A DNA stretch of 64,000 bases from Streptomyces nigra (GCF_003074055.1 NZ_CP029043.1:4270501-4334500); one strand, 5' to 3'. Positions 49,023-58,020 are shown, numbered from the stretch's first letter. Program-made: numbers and translations. Notes: generated from the sequence alone by a model not told the origin.

Positions 49023-49685
49023 ATGGGTGCCGTGAAGACCAAACGGATGCCACGGGCCGTCCGTGAGCAGCAGATGCTGGACGCCGCCGTGCGGACCTTC
49101 GGCCGGCGCGGGTACATGGCCGCGTCGATGGACGAGGTCGCCGAACTCGCGGGCGTCTCCAAGCCGTTGGTGTACCTCTACCTGAACTCCAAGGAAGACC
49201 TCTTCACCGCCTGCATCCGGCGGGAGTCGGCCGCGCTCGTCGCGGCCATCCGGTCCGGCATCCGGCCCGAGCTGCCCGCCGACCGGCAGCTGTGGGACGG
49301 GCTGCGGGCGTTCTTCACCCACACCTCGCACTACCCGGACGCCTGGTCCGTGCTGCATCTGCAGGCCCGCACCCACGGCGAGCCGTTCGCCTCCGAGGTC
49401 GCCGCGATGCGCGCGGACATCGTCGAGTTCGTCACGCAGCTGATCGTGGTCGCGGCCCGCGAGGCGCACCGCGACCCCGACCTCCCCGAGAGCGAGGTCG
49501 CCGGGGTCGCCGAGGCCCTGGTGGGCGCCGCCGAGTCGCTGGCCGACTGGGCCAACACCACCCCGGGCGTGAGCGCGCGCCAGGCGGCGGCCACGCTGAT
49601 GAACTTCGCGTGGGCCGGGCTGGGCGACCTCATGGAGGGCCGGCGCTGGACCCCGCCGGACCTCGCTCAGGAGGCGAGCGGGTAG
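49023..49685 (+). CDS. TetR family transcriptional regulator
   Basis: 220 aa. HTH in residues 10-55 (R-E-Q-Q-M-L-D-A-A-V-R-T-F-G-R-R-G-Y, S-M-D-E-V-A-E-L-A-G-V-S-K-P-L-V-Y-L-Y). C-terminal ligand domain helical. No ribosome-binding site ahead of the ATG. Its 3' end overlaps that of the MaoC-type gene by 19 bp. It probably controls the adjacent MaoC-FabG4/FadA2 lipid genes, which have a palindrome in their shared promoter; the likely ligand is an acyl-CoA. Confidence 0.9.
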   Translation: MGAVKTKRMPRAVREQQMLDAAVRTFGRRGYMAASMDEVAELAGVSKPLVYLYLNSKEDLFTACIRRESAALVAAIRSGIRPELPADRQLWDGLRAFFTHTSHYPDAWSVLHLQARTHGEPFASEVAAMRADIVEFVTQLIVVAAREAHRDPDLPESEVAGVAEALVGAAESLADWANTTPGVSARQAAATLMNFAWAGLGDLMEGRRWTPPDLAQEASG

Positions 49686-50506
49686 ACCTCCCCGGCCAGG
49701 TGGAGGCGGCCGTCGCCGCGCAGCTCGAACCGCCCGTCCCCGGCGGCGTACGTCACCGTCGCGGGCAGCAGCACCGGAGCCCGGAAGCCGGCCCGCACCC
49801 GCACCGCGTCCGGGGTGCCGTGCGCGGCCAGACAGCGGGCCACCGTCCACATGCCGTGCGCGATCGCGCGCGGGAAGCCGAACAGGCGGGCGGTGAGCGG
49901 GTGCAGATGGATGGGGTTGCGGTCCCCGGAGGCGGCGCCGTAGCGGCGTCCGACGTCCGCGGGGACCTCCCACTCGGCGACCTCGGGCAGCGGCTCCAGG
50001 TCCTCCGCCGGTGCCGGGGACGCCGTGCCGTCGGTGCGGTGGCGGGCCAGATAGCGGCTGGACGACTCCCACACGGGACGGTCCTCCGACCGCACCTCGG
50101 TGACCACGACCGCCTCGGTGCCCCGGCGGTGCGGCTCCAGCCGGTCGACGCGCACCCCGACCTCGTACGTGCCCGACGCGGGCAGCGCGGTGTGCCGGGT
50201 GAGCTCGATGGAGGTGTGGACGAGTCCGAGCAGGGGCAGCGGGAACTGCCGCGCGCTCATCAGCCGCATGGCCAGCGGGAAGCCGAGCAGATGCGGATAG
50301 GTGACGGGCAGCGAGCCCCCGCCCGCCGGGAAGCCGCACACCTCCTCGTACGCCGCGAGGCGCGCCGGATCGACGCGGACGCCGGGCAGCACGAGCCGGG
50401 TCCGGGGGAACTCCGCGTCCGGGCGCGGCCGTTTGAACGGGGAGAGCGCCGCGCCCCGGGCGAGCAGGGCGGGCAGCCGGGGCGCACCGGTCAGGACGGT
50501 CGTCAT
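49667..50506 (-). CDS. MaoC-type (R)-hydratase/dehydratase (HtdX-like)
   Basis: 279 aa double hot-dog protein. The hydratase-2 motif is clear in the C-terminal half: Y-G-A-A-S-G-D-R-N-P-I-H-L-H (about 198-211, catalytic Asp and His) with downstream A-I-A-H-G-M-W-T-V-A-R. The N-terminal hot dog is degenerate, as in M. tuberculosis HtdX (Rv0241c). It hydrates or dehydrates (3R)-hydroxyacyl/enoyl thioesters. The start ATG shares a base with the FabG4-type stop (TGATG), so the two are coupled, giving reductase plus dehydratase. Confidence 0.88.
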   Translation of the reverse strand: MTTVLTGAPRLPALLARGAALSPFKRPRPDAEFPRTRLVLPGVRVDPARLAAYEEVCGFPAGGGSLPVTYPHLLGFPLAMRLMSARQFPLPLLGLVHTSIELTRHTALPASGTYEVGVRVDRLEPHRRGTEAVVVTEVRSEDRPVWESSSRYLARHRTDGTASPAPAEDLEPLPEVAEWEVPADVGRRYGAASGDRNPIHLHPLTARLFGFPRAIAHGMWTVARCLAAHGTPDAVRVRAGFRAPVLLPATVTYAAGDGRFELRGDGRLHLAGEVYPLAS

Positions 50507-51804
50507 CACGCCCCCAGCAGGCTCTGGCCGCACACCCGGACGACCTGGCCGTTGACGGCGCCCGAGGCCGGGTGCGCGAGCCAGGCGGTCGTCTCGGCGA
50601 CGTCGGCCGGGAGGCCGCCCTGGGCGAGGGAGTTCATCCGCCGCCCGGCCTCCCGGATGAACAGCGGGACCGCCGCGGTCATCTTCGTCTCGATGAAGCC
50701 CGGTGCGACCGCGTTCACGGTCACCCCGTGTCCGTCGAGGGCGCGCGGCGCGAGGGCGCGGACGAGCCCCGCGATCCCTGCCTTGCTCGCGCCGTAGTTG
50801 GTCTGCCCGGCGTTCCCCGCCAGCCCGGCGATGGACGCCGTCGCCACGATCCGCCCGCCGGTCCGCAGGGCGCCGGCCGCGAGCAGGGCGTCCGTGGTGC
50901 GCAGCACGCTCGCCAGGTTGACGTCCAGGACCGCGTTCCAGCGCTCCGCGGGCATGTTGACCAGACGCCGGTCGCGGGTGATCCCGGCGTTGTGGACAAG
51001 GACGTCCAGCCCGTCCGGCAGCGCCGCCGCGATCCGCTCACCGGCGTCGGGCGCGGTGATGTCCAGGGCGAGGGAGGTGCCGCCGAGCCGGTCCGCCACC
51101 CGCCGGGCGTCGTCCTCGGCCTGCGGCACGTCGAGGACGACGACCCGGGCGCCGTCCCTGGCCAGGGTCTCGGCGACCGCCTCGCCGATGCCCCGGGCGG
51201 CGCCGGTGACCAGGGCGGTGCGCCCGGCGAGCGGGCGGGCGGGGTCGTCGGGCGGGGTGACCTCCCGCGCGCCGACCTCGACGACCTGGCCGCTGACGTA
51301 GGCCGACTTGGGGGAGAGGAGGAAGGCGAGGGTGGACGCGGCGGCGCGGGCGTCGGTGAGCCGGACCAGGTTGACCGTCCTGCCCCGGCCGATCTCCTTG
51401 CCGAGGGAGCGGGTGAAGCCCTCCAGGGCCTGCTGGACGGCGGCCTGGTGGTGGTCGGTGGGGTCGAGGGGCGCGCCGAGGACGACGATCCGGCCGCTCT
51501 CCGCCACGGACCGTACGACGGGGTGCAGGACAGCGTGCACCTCGGCCAGCGTCTCGACGTCCCTGACCCCGGTGGCGTCGAGCACGACGGCGGCCGGGTG
51601 CTCGGCGGGTGCGGTGGTGAGGCCGAGGTCCGCCGCCGCGAGGTCGAGGTCGGACTTGCCGGCCGTCAGCAGCAGCCGTTCGCCGACGAGTTCGGGCCGC
51701 TCGGGCGACCAGCGGTGCAGCGGGGCGGGCCGGGGAAGGCCCAGGCGGCGGGTGAGGAACCGGCCGGGGGCGGTCCCCGTGAAGCTCAGATAGCGGTCGG
51801 CCAT
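50506..51804 (-). CDS. High-molecular-weight 3-oxoacyl reductase (FabG4-like)
   Basis: 432 aa, almost twice a normal FabG. The C-terminal half (about 195-432) is a complete SDR: T-G-A-A-R-G-I-G, N-A-G-I-T-R-D-R, catalytic Ser in T-A-S-I-A-G, Y-G-A-S-K. The N-terminal half (about 35-180) is a second, degenerate flavodoxin-like Rossmann domain, as in FabG4 (Rv0242c). It reduces 3-oxoacyl thioesters, probably NADH-dependent and CoA-specific. ATG 51804 with GGGAG upstream; divergent from the FadA2-type thiolase. Confidence 0.9.
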   Translation of the reverse strand: MADRYLSFTGTAPGRFLTRRLGLPRPAPLHRWSPERPELVGERLLLTAGKSDLDLAAADLGLTTAPAEHPAAVVLDATGVRDVETLAEVHAVLHPVVRSVAESGRIVVLGAPLDPTDHHQAAVQQALEGFTRSLGKEIGRGRTVNLVRLTDARAAASTLAFLLSPKSAYVSGQVVEVGAREVTPPDDPARPLAGRTALVTGAARGIGEAVAETLARDGARVVVLDVPQAEDDARRVADRLGGTSLALDITAPDAGERIAAALPDGLDVLVHNAGITRDRRLVNMPAERWNAVLDVNLASVLRTTDALLAAGALRTGGRIVATASIAGLAGNAGQTNYGASKAGIAGLVRALAPRALDGHGVTVNAVAPGFIETKMTAAVPLFIREAGRRMNSLAQGGLPADVAETTAWLAHPASGAVNGQVVRVCGQSLLGA

Positions 51805-51846
51805 GCGGGACTCCCAGTGCGCTCCGGAACTGACTCGGGAGTAAGG

Positions 51847-51859
51847 TTACCGGAGGTAA
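51847..51859. promoter_or_regulatory. Palindromic operator in the FabG4/FadA2 divergent promoter
   Basis: TTACC-GGA-GGTAA (51847-51859) is a perfect inverted repeat, and GTAAG lies just to its left. It is centred in the 83-bp gap between the divergent reductase and thiolase start codons, the natural place for the nearby TetR regulator to repress both. Confidence 0.5.
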
Positions 51860-51887
51860 GTCATCGTGGACGTGAGGAGTGAGGCAT

Positions 51888-53174
51888 ATGAGCGCCCTGT
51901 TGGCCCCGGCGGTCCGGCGCGTCGCGATCATCGGCGGCACCCGTGTCCCGTTCGCCCGCTCCGACGGCCCCTACGCCACCGCCTCCAACCAGGACATGCT
52001 CACCGCCGCCCTCGACGGCCTGGTCGAACGGTACGGTCTCGAAGGGCCCGGAGCCGTCGGCGAGTTCGTCGCCGGGGCCGTCCTCAAGCACAGCCGCGAC
52101 TTCAACCTCGCCCGCGAGACCGTCCTCGGCTCCCGGCTCGACCCGCGCACCCCCGCCTACGACATCCAGCAGGCGTGCGGCACCGGCCTCCAGGCCGTCG
52201 TCGCCGCCGCCAACAAGATCGCGCTCGGGCAGACCGAGGCGGCCGTCGCGGGCGGCGCCGACACCGCGAGCGACGCGCCCCTCGGCGTCAACGACGACCT
52301 GCGCAAGGTGCTGCTGGAGGCGCGCCGTGCCAAGTCGCTCGGCGCCCGCCTCAAGGCGCTCGCCAAGGTGCGCCCCGGCCACCTCGTCCCCGACATCCCG
52401 CGCAACGCCGAGCCCCGCACCGGCCTGTCCATGGGGGAGCACGCCGCCGTCACCGCCCGCGCCTGGGGCATCAGCCGCGAGGCCCAGGACGAGCTGGCGG
52501 CGACGAGCCACCAGCGGCTGGCCGCCGCCTACGACCGGGGCTTCTTCCAGGACCTCGTCGTCCCCTTCCGGGGGCTCGACCGCGACCAGAACCTCCGCCC
52601 CGGCTCCACCCCGGAAAAACTCGCCGCGCTGAAGCCGGTGTTCGGCCTGGACGGGCCCGCGCCCACCATGACGGCGGGCAACTCGACACCGCTGACCGAC
52701 GGGGCCGCCGTCGTGCTGCTGGCGAGCGAGGAGTGGGCGGCCGCCCGGGGCCTGGAGCCGCTGGCCCACCTCACCGCCTACGAGACCGCCGCCGTGGACT
52801 TCCCGCACGGCGATGTGGCCGACGGCGAGGACGGGCTGCTGATGGCACCCACGTACGCCGTCCCGCGCATGCTGGAGCGGGCCGGTCTCGGCCTCGGCGA
52901 CTTCGACCTCGTCGAGGTGCACGAGGCATTCGCCTCCCAGGTGCTGGCCACCCTCGCGGCCTGGGAGAAGCGGGGCCTGGACCCCGTCGACCGGGCCCGG
53001 CTGAACGTCGCCGGGTCCTCCCTGGCCACCGGCCATCCCTTCGCCGCCACCGGCGCGCGGATCGTGGCGACGCTGGCCGCGCTGCTGGCCGAACGCGGCG
53101 GTCCCGGCCGGGGGCTGATCTCGGTGTGCGCCGCGGGCGGGCAGGGGGTGACCGCGATCGTGGAGCGAAGCTGA
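51888..53174 (+). CDS. Acetyl-CoA acetyltransferase (FadA2-like thiolase)
   Basis: 428 aa. Nucleophile Cys in Q-Q-A-C-G-T-G (about 95), H-E-A-F (catalytic His region, about 345), G-H-P-F-A-A-T-G (about 382) and final C-A-A-G-G-Q-G (about 412). Degradative-type thiolase that cleaves or forms 3-oxoacyl-CoA. ATG at 51888 follows AGGAGTGAGG; a GTG at 51879 in frame is less well placed. Matches the Rv0243 position in the conserved TetR-MaoC-FabG4-FadA2 block. Confidence 0.92.
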   Translation: MSALLAPAVRRVAIIGGTRVPFARSDGPYATASNQDMLTAALDGLVERYGLEGPGAVGEFVAGAVLKHSRDFNLARETVLGSRLDPRTPAYDIQQACGTGLQAVVAAANKIALGQTEAAVAGGADTASDAPLGVNDDLRKVLLEARRAKSLGARLKALAKVRPGHLVPDIPRNAEPRTGLSMGEHAAVTARAWGISREAQDELAATSHQRLAAAYDRGFFQDLVVPFRGLDRDQNLRPGSTPEKLAALKPVFGLDGPAPTMTAGNSTPLTDGAAVVLLASEEWAAARGLEPLAHLTAYETAAVDFPHGDVADGEDGLLMAPTYAVPRMLERAGLGLGDFDLVEVHEAFASQVLATLAAWEKRGLDPVDRARLNVAGSSLATGHPFAATGARIVATLAALLAERGGPGRGLISVCAAGGQGVTAIVERS

Positions 53175-53272
53175 GGACTTCTCACATAACCCGCGAGGTT
53201 GCACATACCCGTCCCCGGACCGCCGCCGAACCCGCACAACGTCCCCACGCCCGCGCCGTACGATCGCGTGCC

Positions 53273-53438
53273 TAAGGGCTGTCCCGCAATTCCCGGCGGG
53301 CGCGCGACGACAGCTACGGCACCTCGCCGCGTTGTCGGATCGTCCGCATACATCCGGTATGCGGACGGCCCTCCGCCTTGCGATGCACCGCATCCGACGC
53401 CGCGCGCCGATCCACCGGGAATCACGGGACAGCCCTTA
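53273..53438. mobile_element. 166-bp palindromic MITE-like element
   Basis: Bounded by perfect 14-bp terminal inverted repeats TAAGGGCTGTCCCG (53273-53286) and CGGGACAGCCCTTA (53425-53438). The arms continue to pair inward with gaps (ATTCCCGG near both ends), and the centre is a perfect hairpin GTCCGCATAC/GTATGCGGAC (53342-53366). No ORF lies within. The outer TA could be a target-site remnant. It resembles the GGGCTGTCCCG-ended palindromic repeats that I recall as scattered between Streptomyces genes, probably mobilised in trans by a transposase. Confidence 0.7.
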
Positions 53439-53548
53439 ACCAGCGGTAAGCCGTTTCCGCAGGCCTCGGCAGGTGAACACCACGGTGCGCGAGGCACGTA
53501 CCTCATGCAGCAAGCGATTCCCCCGCTGCACGCCCGCAGGAGCCGCCC

Positions 53549-55477
53549 GTGTCCACCCCGCTTCCCTCCTTCGCCCCCTCGGCCGCCTACGACGACGCTC
53601 CGGGCCCGACCCTGGTGCGACCGGAGACCCGGCGGCTGAACGGCGCCGTACGGGAGGCGTACGTACCGCCGTTCGCCCCGCCCGTGACCCACGGCTCGCT
53701 GGCCGACCTGCCTTTCGACAACGCCGACGCGGTGCCGGACGCGGTGGTCCTCAGCCGCCGGGACGACGACGGGAACTGGACGGACGTCACGGCGGCGGAG
53801 TTCGCCGGGCAGGTGCAGGCCGTCGCGAAGGGGCTCATCGGCGAGGGGCTGATGCCCGGCGACCGGATCGCCGTCATGGCCCGCACCCGCTACGAGTGGA
53901 CCCTCCTCGACTTCGCCGCCTGGGCCGCCGGACTGGTGGTGGTCCCCATCTACCCCACCTCCTCCGTCTTCCAGACCCGCTGGATCCTCCAGGACTCCGG
54001 TGCCGTCGCCCTCATCACCGAGACCGTCGCCCAGGCGAACGCCCTCGGCCCGGAACTGGACCGCGTCCCCGACCTGCGCAGCCTGTGGGTGATGGACAAG
54101 GGGCACGTCGACCGGCTGGCGGAGGCCGGGGAGGAGGTGTCCGACGGTGAGGTGGCCGTCCGGCGGGGCATGCTCGTGCCCGACACCCTGGCCACCCTGA
54201 TCTACACCTCGGGCACCACCGGCCGGCCCAAGGGCTGCGCGCTGACCCACGGCAACTTCTTCGCCGAGGTCGACAACGCCGTCGAACTGCTCTACCCGAT
54301 CTTCAAGGCGCGGACCAGCGAAGAGGCGTCGGTGCTGCTCTTCCTGCCGATGTCCCATGTGTTCGGGCGGATGGTGGCGGTGGCCTGTGTGCGCGCCCGG
54401 GTCCGGCTGGGCCACGCGCCGAGCCTGAAGGCCGAGGACCTGCTGCCGGACCTCGCCGCCTTCCGGCCGACCTGTCTGCTGACCATCCCGTACATGCTGG
54501 AGAAGGTCTACAACTCCGCCCGCGCCAAGGCGGAGGCGGGCGGCCGGGCGTCCACCTTCGACCGGGCCGCGCGCGTCGCCGAGCGCTGGGGCGAGGCGCA
54601 GGAGGCCCGCCAGTCCGGCACCGGCCCCGGCCCGGGAACCGCGCTCAAGGCGGCCCGCGCGATGTACGACCCGCTCGTCTACCGGCGGATCCGCAACGCG
54701 ATGGGCGGCAGGGTCAAGTACGCGATCTGCGGCGGCTCCCCGCTGGGCCGCCGGCTCGCCTCCTTCTACGCGGGCGCCGGCATCGAGGTCTACGAGGGCT
54801 ACGGCCTCACCGAGACGACCGGCGCGGCCACCGTGACGCCGCCCCTCCAACCCCGCCTCGGCACGGTCGGCTGGCCGCTGCCCGGCACCCGCGTCCGGAT
54901 CGCCGCGGACGGCGAGATCCTGCTCTCCGGCGAGCACGTGCTGCGCGGCTACTGGGACCCGGCGGCCGGCGGTGTGGTCCCCGCGGCCGCCGACGGATGG
55001 CTGGCCACCGGCGACATCGGTGCCCTGGACGACGAGGGCTATCTGACGATCACCGGCCGCAAGAAGGAACTCCTCATCACCGCGGGCGGCAAGAGCGTCG
55101 CCCCGGCCCCGCTGGAGAACTGGCTGCGCTCCCACCCGCTGATCTCGCAGTGCCTGGTCGTCGGCGACCGCCGCCCGTACGTCGCCGCGCTGATCACCCT
55201 CGACATGGACGGCGTCACCCACTGGCGCCGGATGAACGGCCGGCACCCGGTCCCCGCCGAACTCCTCCTGGACGACCCGGAGCTGCGGGACATCCTCGGG
55301 CGCGCCGTGGACGAGGCGAACAAGCTGGTCTCCCGGCCCGAGTCGATCCGCCGCTTCGCCGTCCTGCCGGTGGACTTCACCGAGCTGGACGGCCACCTCA
55401 CACCGTCGATGAAGCTCCGCAGGGACGCGATCATGCGGGACTTCGCCGCCGACGTGGAGGCCCTGTACGCCGGCTGA
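53549..55477 (+). CDS. Long-chain acyl-CoA ligase (AMP-forming)
   Basis: 642 aa, GTG start with GCAGGAG upstream. Adenylate-forming enzyme: L-I-Y-T-S-G-T-T-G-R-P-K-G (P-loop, about 217-229), Y-E-G-Y-G-L-T-E-T (about 417-425), W-L-A-T-G-D-I-G near 484 and the C-terminal G-R-K-K-E-L-L hinge. It is of the FadD15-like long-chain type with a helical insertion (about 330-370). It would activate fatty acids to acyl-CoA, feeding the thiolase/reductase/hydratase block just upstream, though separated by the palindromic element. Confidence 0.93.
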   Translation: MSTPLPSFAPSAAYDDAPGPTLVRPETRRLNGAVREAYVPPFAPPVTHGSLADLPFDNADAVPDAVVLSRRDDDGNWTDVTAAEFAGQVQAVAKGLIGEGLMPGDRIAVMARTRYEWTLLDFAAWAAGLVVVPIYPTSSVFQTRWILQDSGAVALITETVAQANALGPELDRVPDLRSLWVMDKGHVDRLAEAGEEVSDGEVAVRRGMLVPDTLATLIYTSGTTGRPKGCALTHGNFFAEVDNAVELLYPIFKARTSEEASVLLFLPMSHVFGRMVAVACVRARVRLGHAPSLKAEDLLPDLAAFRPTCLLTIPYMLEKVYNSARAKAEAGGRASTFDRAARVAERWGEAQEARQSGTGPGPGTALKAARAMYDPLVYRRIRNAMGGRVKYAICGGSPLGRRLASFYAGAGIEVYEGYGLTETTGAATVTPPLQPRLGTVGWPLPGTRVRIAADGEILLSGEHVLRGYWDPAAGGVVPAAADGWLATGDIGALDDEGYLTITGRKKELLITAGGKSVAPAPLENWLRSHPLISQCLVVGDRRPYVAALITLDMDGVTHWRRMNGRHPVPAELLLDDPELRDILGRAVDEANKLVSRPESIRRFAVLPVDFTELDGHLTPSMKLRRDAIMRDFAADVEALYAG

Positions 55478-55596
55478 CCCCACCGGACCCCCGTACCGCG
55501 TGCGGAGACCGCCCCGGTCACCGCGCGACCCGACCTGCCCCGCCCGCCGTGACCACGGCCGTCCGGATCCCCACACCACCCGCTCGGAAGGCAGCA

Positions 55597-56736
55597 GTGA
55601 ACGCTCGCACCCCCCACCGCCCCGTCATACGCCGTGCCCGCACGGCCGTCGCCGCGGCCGCCGCGGCACTGTCCCTCGCCGCCTGCGGTGCCGTCGGCGG
55701 CATCGCGGGCGGCGACGACGGCTCCCAGGAACCCGGCAAGGGCGACGACCTCACCGTCGGACTGCTCCTGCCCGACAAAACCACCGCGCGGTTCGAACGG
55801 TTCGACCACCCGCTGATCAAGAAGGAGGTCGCCCTCCTCACCCACGGCAGGGGCAAGGTCGCCTACGCCAACGCCGAGTCCAGCACCCGGCGGCAGAGCC
55901 GCCAGTTCCAGAAGCTGATCGCGGACCGGGTGGACGTGATCCTGGTGGACGCCGTCGACTCCAGAGCCATCGCACCCGACGTGCGCCGGGCCAAGGAGGC
56001 GGGCATCCCGGTGATCGCCTACGACCGGCTCGCCGAGGGTCCCGTCGACGCCTACGTCTCCCACGACAACGAGCTCGTCGGCGAGGTGCAGGCCCGCGCC
56101 CTCGTCCAGCGCCTCGGCTCGAACGCCCTGAACAGCAAGGTCGTCATGATGCACGGCGACCCCGGCGACCCGAACACCGCCCGCTTCAAGCGGGGCGCGG
56201 TCACCGAGCTCAAGGGCGATGTGAAGATCGTCAAGGAGTACGACGTCCGCAAGTGGTCGCCCGAGGCCGCCAAGGAGAACATGCGCAAGGCCATCGCGGC
56301 CGTCGGCGCCGACGGCATCGCGGCGGTCTACTCGGCCAACGACGACATGGCGGGCGCCGCCATCGACGCGCTGAAGGAGGCCGGCGTCGGCGAGGTCCCG
56401 CCGGTCACCGGGCAGGACGCGAACCTGGACGCCATCCAGCGGATCGTCGCCGGGGAGCAGTACATGACGGTCTACAAGCCGTTCGAGCTGGAGGCGACCA
56501 CCGCCGCCCGGATGGCCGTCTACAAGGTCCAGGGCCGGGACGTCGCCTTCGACGCCCTCACCCAGGACCTGGTCGACAGCCCCAGCCACGAGGACATCCC
56601 GGCCGCGCTGCAGACGGTGGTCGCCGTCACCCGCAAGAACATCGAGGACACGGTCGTGGCGGACGGCGTCTACACCGTCCGCCAGATCTGCACCCCCGAG
56701 TACGCGGCCGACTGCGCGGCGATCGGCCTCGGCTGA
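55597..56736 (+). CDS. Sugar-binding lipoprotein (XylF/RbsB-like)
   Basis: 379 aa, GTG start. Signal peptide with lipobox L-S-L-A-A-C (Cys about 30). Periplasmic-binding-protein type I fold: V-G-L-L-L-P-D-K-T-T-A-R-F, D-V-I-L-V-D-A-V-D-S, G-I-P-V-I-A-Y-D-R, V-Y-S-A-N-D-D-M-A-G-A-A. Such proteins deliver sugars (xylose-type) to ABC importers, but no ATPase or permease gene is present nearby, so the partner lies elsewhere or the protein acts as a sensor. Confidence 0.85.
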   Translation: MNARTPHRPVIRRARTAVAAAAAALSLAACGAVGGIAGGDDGSQEPGKGDDLTVGLLLPDKTTARFERFDHPLIKKEVALLTHGRGKVAYANAESSTRRQSRQFQKLIADRVDVILVDAVDSRAIAPDVRRAKEAGIPVIAYDRLAEGPVDAYVSHDNELVGEVQARALVQRLGSNALNSKVVMMHGDPGDPNTARFKRGAVTELKGDVKIVKEYDVRKWSPEAAKENMRKAIAAVGADGIAAVYSANDDMAGAAIDALKEAGVGEVPPVTGQDANLDAIQRIVAGEQYMTVYKPFELEATTAARMAVYKVQGRDVAFDALTQDLVDSPSHEDIPAALQTVVAVTRKNIEDTVVADGVYTVRQICTPEYAADCAAIGLG

Positions 56737-56762
56737 CGGACACCGGAGGGCGGGCCCCGGGC

Positions 56763-57410
56763 TCAGGCGCCGCGGCGGGCGATCAGGAAGGCCTGCGCGG
56801 CCGTCTCGTCCAGCGCGGGGTCCGCCTCCCGGACCGTGCGGGAGTACGGGGCGAAACCGGCCCGGGTCAGCAGGGCGCCCATGTCCTCCGGGCGCCGGCG
56901 CAGGAAGGTCAGCGCCACCGGGTGCCCGAACGGCCGGTCGTGGTGCCGGTGTTCGTCCCCGGCCTGGAAGGCGACCAGCAGGGGCGCCCCGGGCGCCAGC
57001 ACCCGGTGGAACTCGGCGAACAGCTCCGGCAGCCGGTCGTCCGGGAGATGGATGGACGAGTAGAACGACACCGCGCCGGACAGCGCCCCGTCCGGCAGAT
57101 CCAGCTCCAGCATCGACCCCCGCTCGAAGCGCAGCCCCGGGTTCTCCCGGCGGGCGATCGCGAGCATCGACTCCGACAGGTCGACGCCGAAGACGTCCAG
57201 ACCCAGCGCGGCCAGCCGGGCCGTCGTCCGGCCGGGCCCGCAGCCCAGATCGGCCACCGGCCCGCCGTCGCGCACGAGTTCGGCGAACACCCCCAGCACG
57301 GCCCGTTCCAGGGGCCGATGCGCCATCTCGTCCTCGAAGAGCTTCGCGTAGTCCTCGGCGATGGCGTCGTAGAAGGTGCGGGTCGCGGTCAGGAAGTCGG
57401 AGTCGGTCAT
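56763..57410 (-). CDS. Class I SAM-dependent methyltransferase
   Basis: 215 aa. Motif I V-A-D-L-G-C-G-P-G-R (about 51-60), acidic end of strand 2 F-G-V-D-L-S near 73, then D-G-A-L-S-G-A-V-S-F near 107. Methyltransf_11/25-type small-molecule or unknown-substrate enzyme. ATG at 57410. Convergent with the sugar-binding lipoprotein gene; no pathway context. Confidence 0.88.
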   Translation of the reverse strand: MTDSDFLTATRTFYDAIAEDYAKLFEDEMAHRPLERAVLGVFAELVRDGGPVADLGCGPGRTTARLAALGLDVFGVDLSESMLAIARRENPGLRFERGSMLELDLPDGALSGAVSFYSSIHLPDDRLPELFAEFHRVLAPGAPLLVAFQAGDEHRHHDRPFGHPVALTFLRRRPEDMGALLTRAGFAPYSRTVREADPALDETAAQAFLIARRGA

Positions 57411-57449
57411 GGCCCGCGACCCTAACGCCCAAGTGCCGTTCGTCGCGCC

Positions 57450-57671
57450 CTACTCGGGCGTGCGGATCCGGTCACCGCCGCGCGCGCTGCCCAGTGCCGC
57501 CCCGACCGCCACACCCACGGCCATGCCCAGGCCGAGCCCGAGCGCCAGGTTGTCGAAGACCGTCGTGCCGAACACGACGCCGAGCGCCAGACCCAGAGAG
57601 ATGCCGAGCGACACACCGGTCGCCAGTTTCGTGTCCCGCTCGCGGCCGCCGCCGTTCCCACCGTTCGTCAT
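57450..57671 (-). CDS. Small glycine-zipper membrane protein
   Basis: 73 aa, ATG 57671 with GGGAGG upstream. Polar Gly/Arg-rich N-terminus, then two hydrophobic helices (about 17-36 and 42-61) built on repeated G-x-x-x-G spacing (G-V-S-L-G-I-S-L-G-L-A-L-G, G-L-G-L-G-M-A-V-G-V-A-V-G), and a charged end. Glycine-zipper helices pack tightly in membranes and can oligomerise. No specific family named; function unknown. Confidence 0.7.
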   Translation of the reverse strand: MTNGGNGGGRERDTKLATGVSLGISLGLALGVVFGTTVFDNLALGLGLGMAVGVAVGAALGSARGGDRIRTPE

Positions 57672-57696
57672 CCGGCGATCCTCCCACGCGATCCGC

Positions 57697-58020
57697 TCAG
57701 GCCACCCCCAACGCCCGCAGCAGGGCGGCGGATCCGGCCGCCGCCAGCACCACCACAGGGAACGGGGCGCCCCGCCACGCCAGGACCCCGCCCACCAGCA
57801 CCCCGGCCGGACGGGCCCAGCCGGCGAACCCGCCGCCCTCCGTCAGCGCCCCCGTCGCCAGCAGCGCCACGAGCAGCACCACCGCGCCGGCCGCCAGCAG
57901 CTCCCGCACCCGGTCGGGCAGCACGACCCGCCCGTGCAGCGCCGGGCCCACCAGCCGGAAGGCGTACGTCCCGACCGCGAGCACCAGGATCACGACGGCC
58001 GTCCCCGTCGTGGAGGTCAT
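57697..58020 (-). CDS. azlD: AzlD-type branched-chain amino acid exporter subunit
   Basis: 107 aa, four hydrophobic helices, with the T-Y-A-F-R start typical of AzlD. ATG at 58020 overlapping the azlC stop (ATGA). AzlC and AzlD together form an exporter for branched-chain amino acids or analogues, as BrnFE does. Last gene of the azlCD unit, whose promoter carries operator-like repeats shared with the XRE-cupin regulator. Confidence 0.88.
   Translation of the reverse strand: MTSTTGTAVVILVLAVGTYAFRLVGPALHGRVVLPDRVRELLAAGAVVLLVALLATGALTEGGGFAGWARPAGVLVGGVLAWRGAPFPVVVLAAAGSAALLRALGVA

Noticed and set aside
53175..53548. Possible transposase remnant around the palindromic element
   Set aside because: Six frames show no transposase motif; only the inverted-repeat structure is supported.
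49023..55477. Polyketide or fatty-acid synthase biosynthetic cluster
   Set aside because: No ketosynthase, acyl-carrier or acyltransferase domains; the genes fit CoA-linked fatty-acid metabolism.
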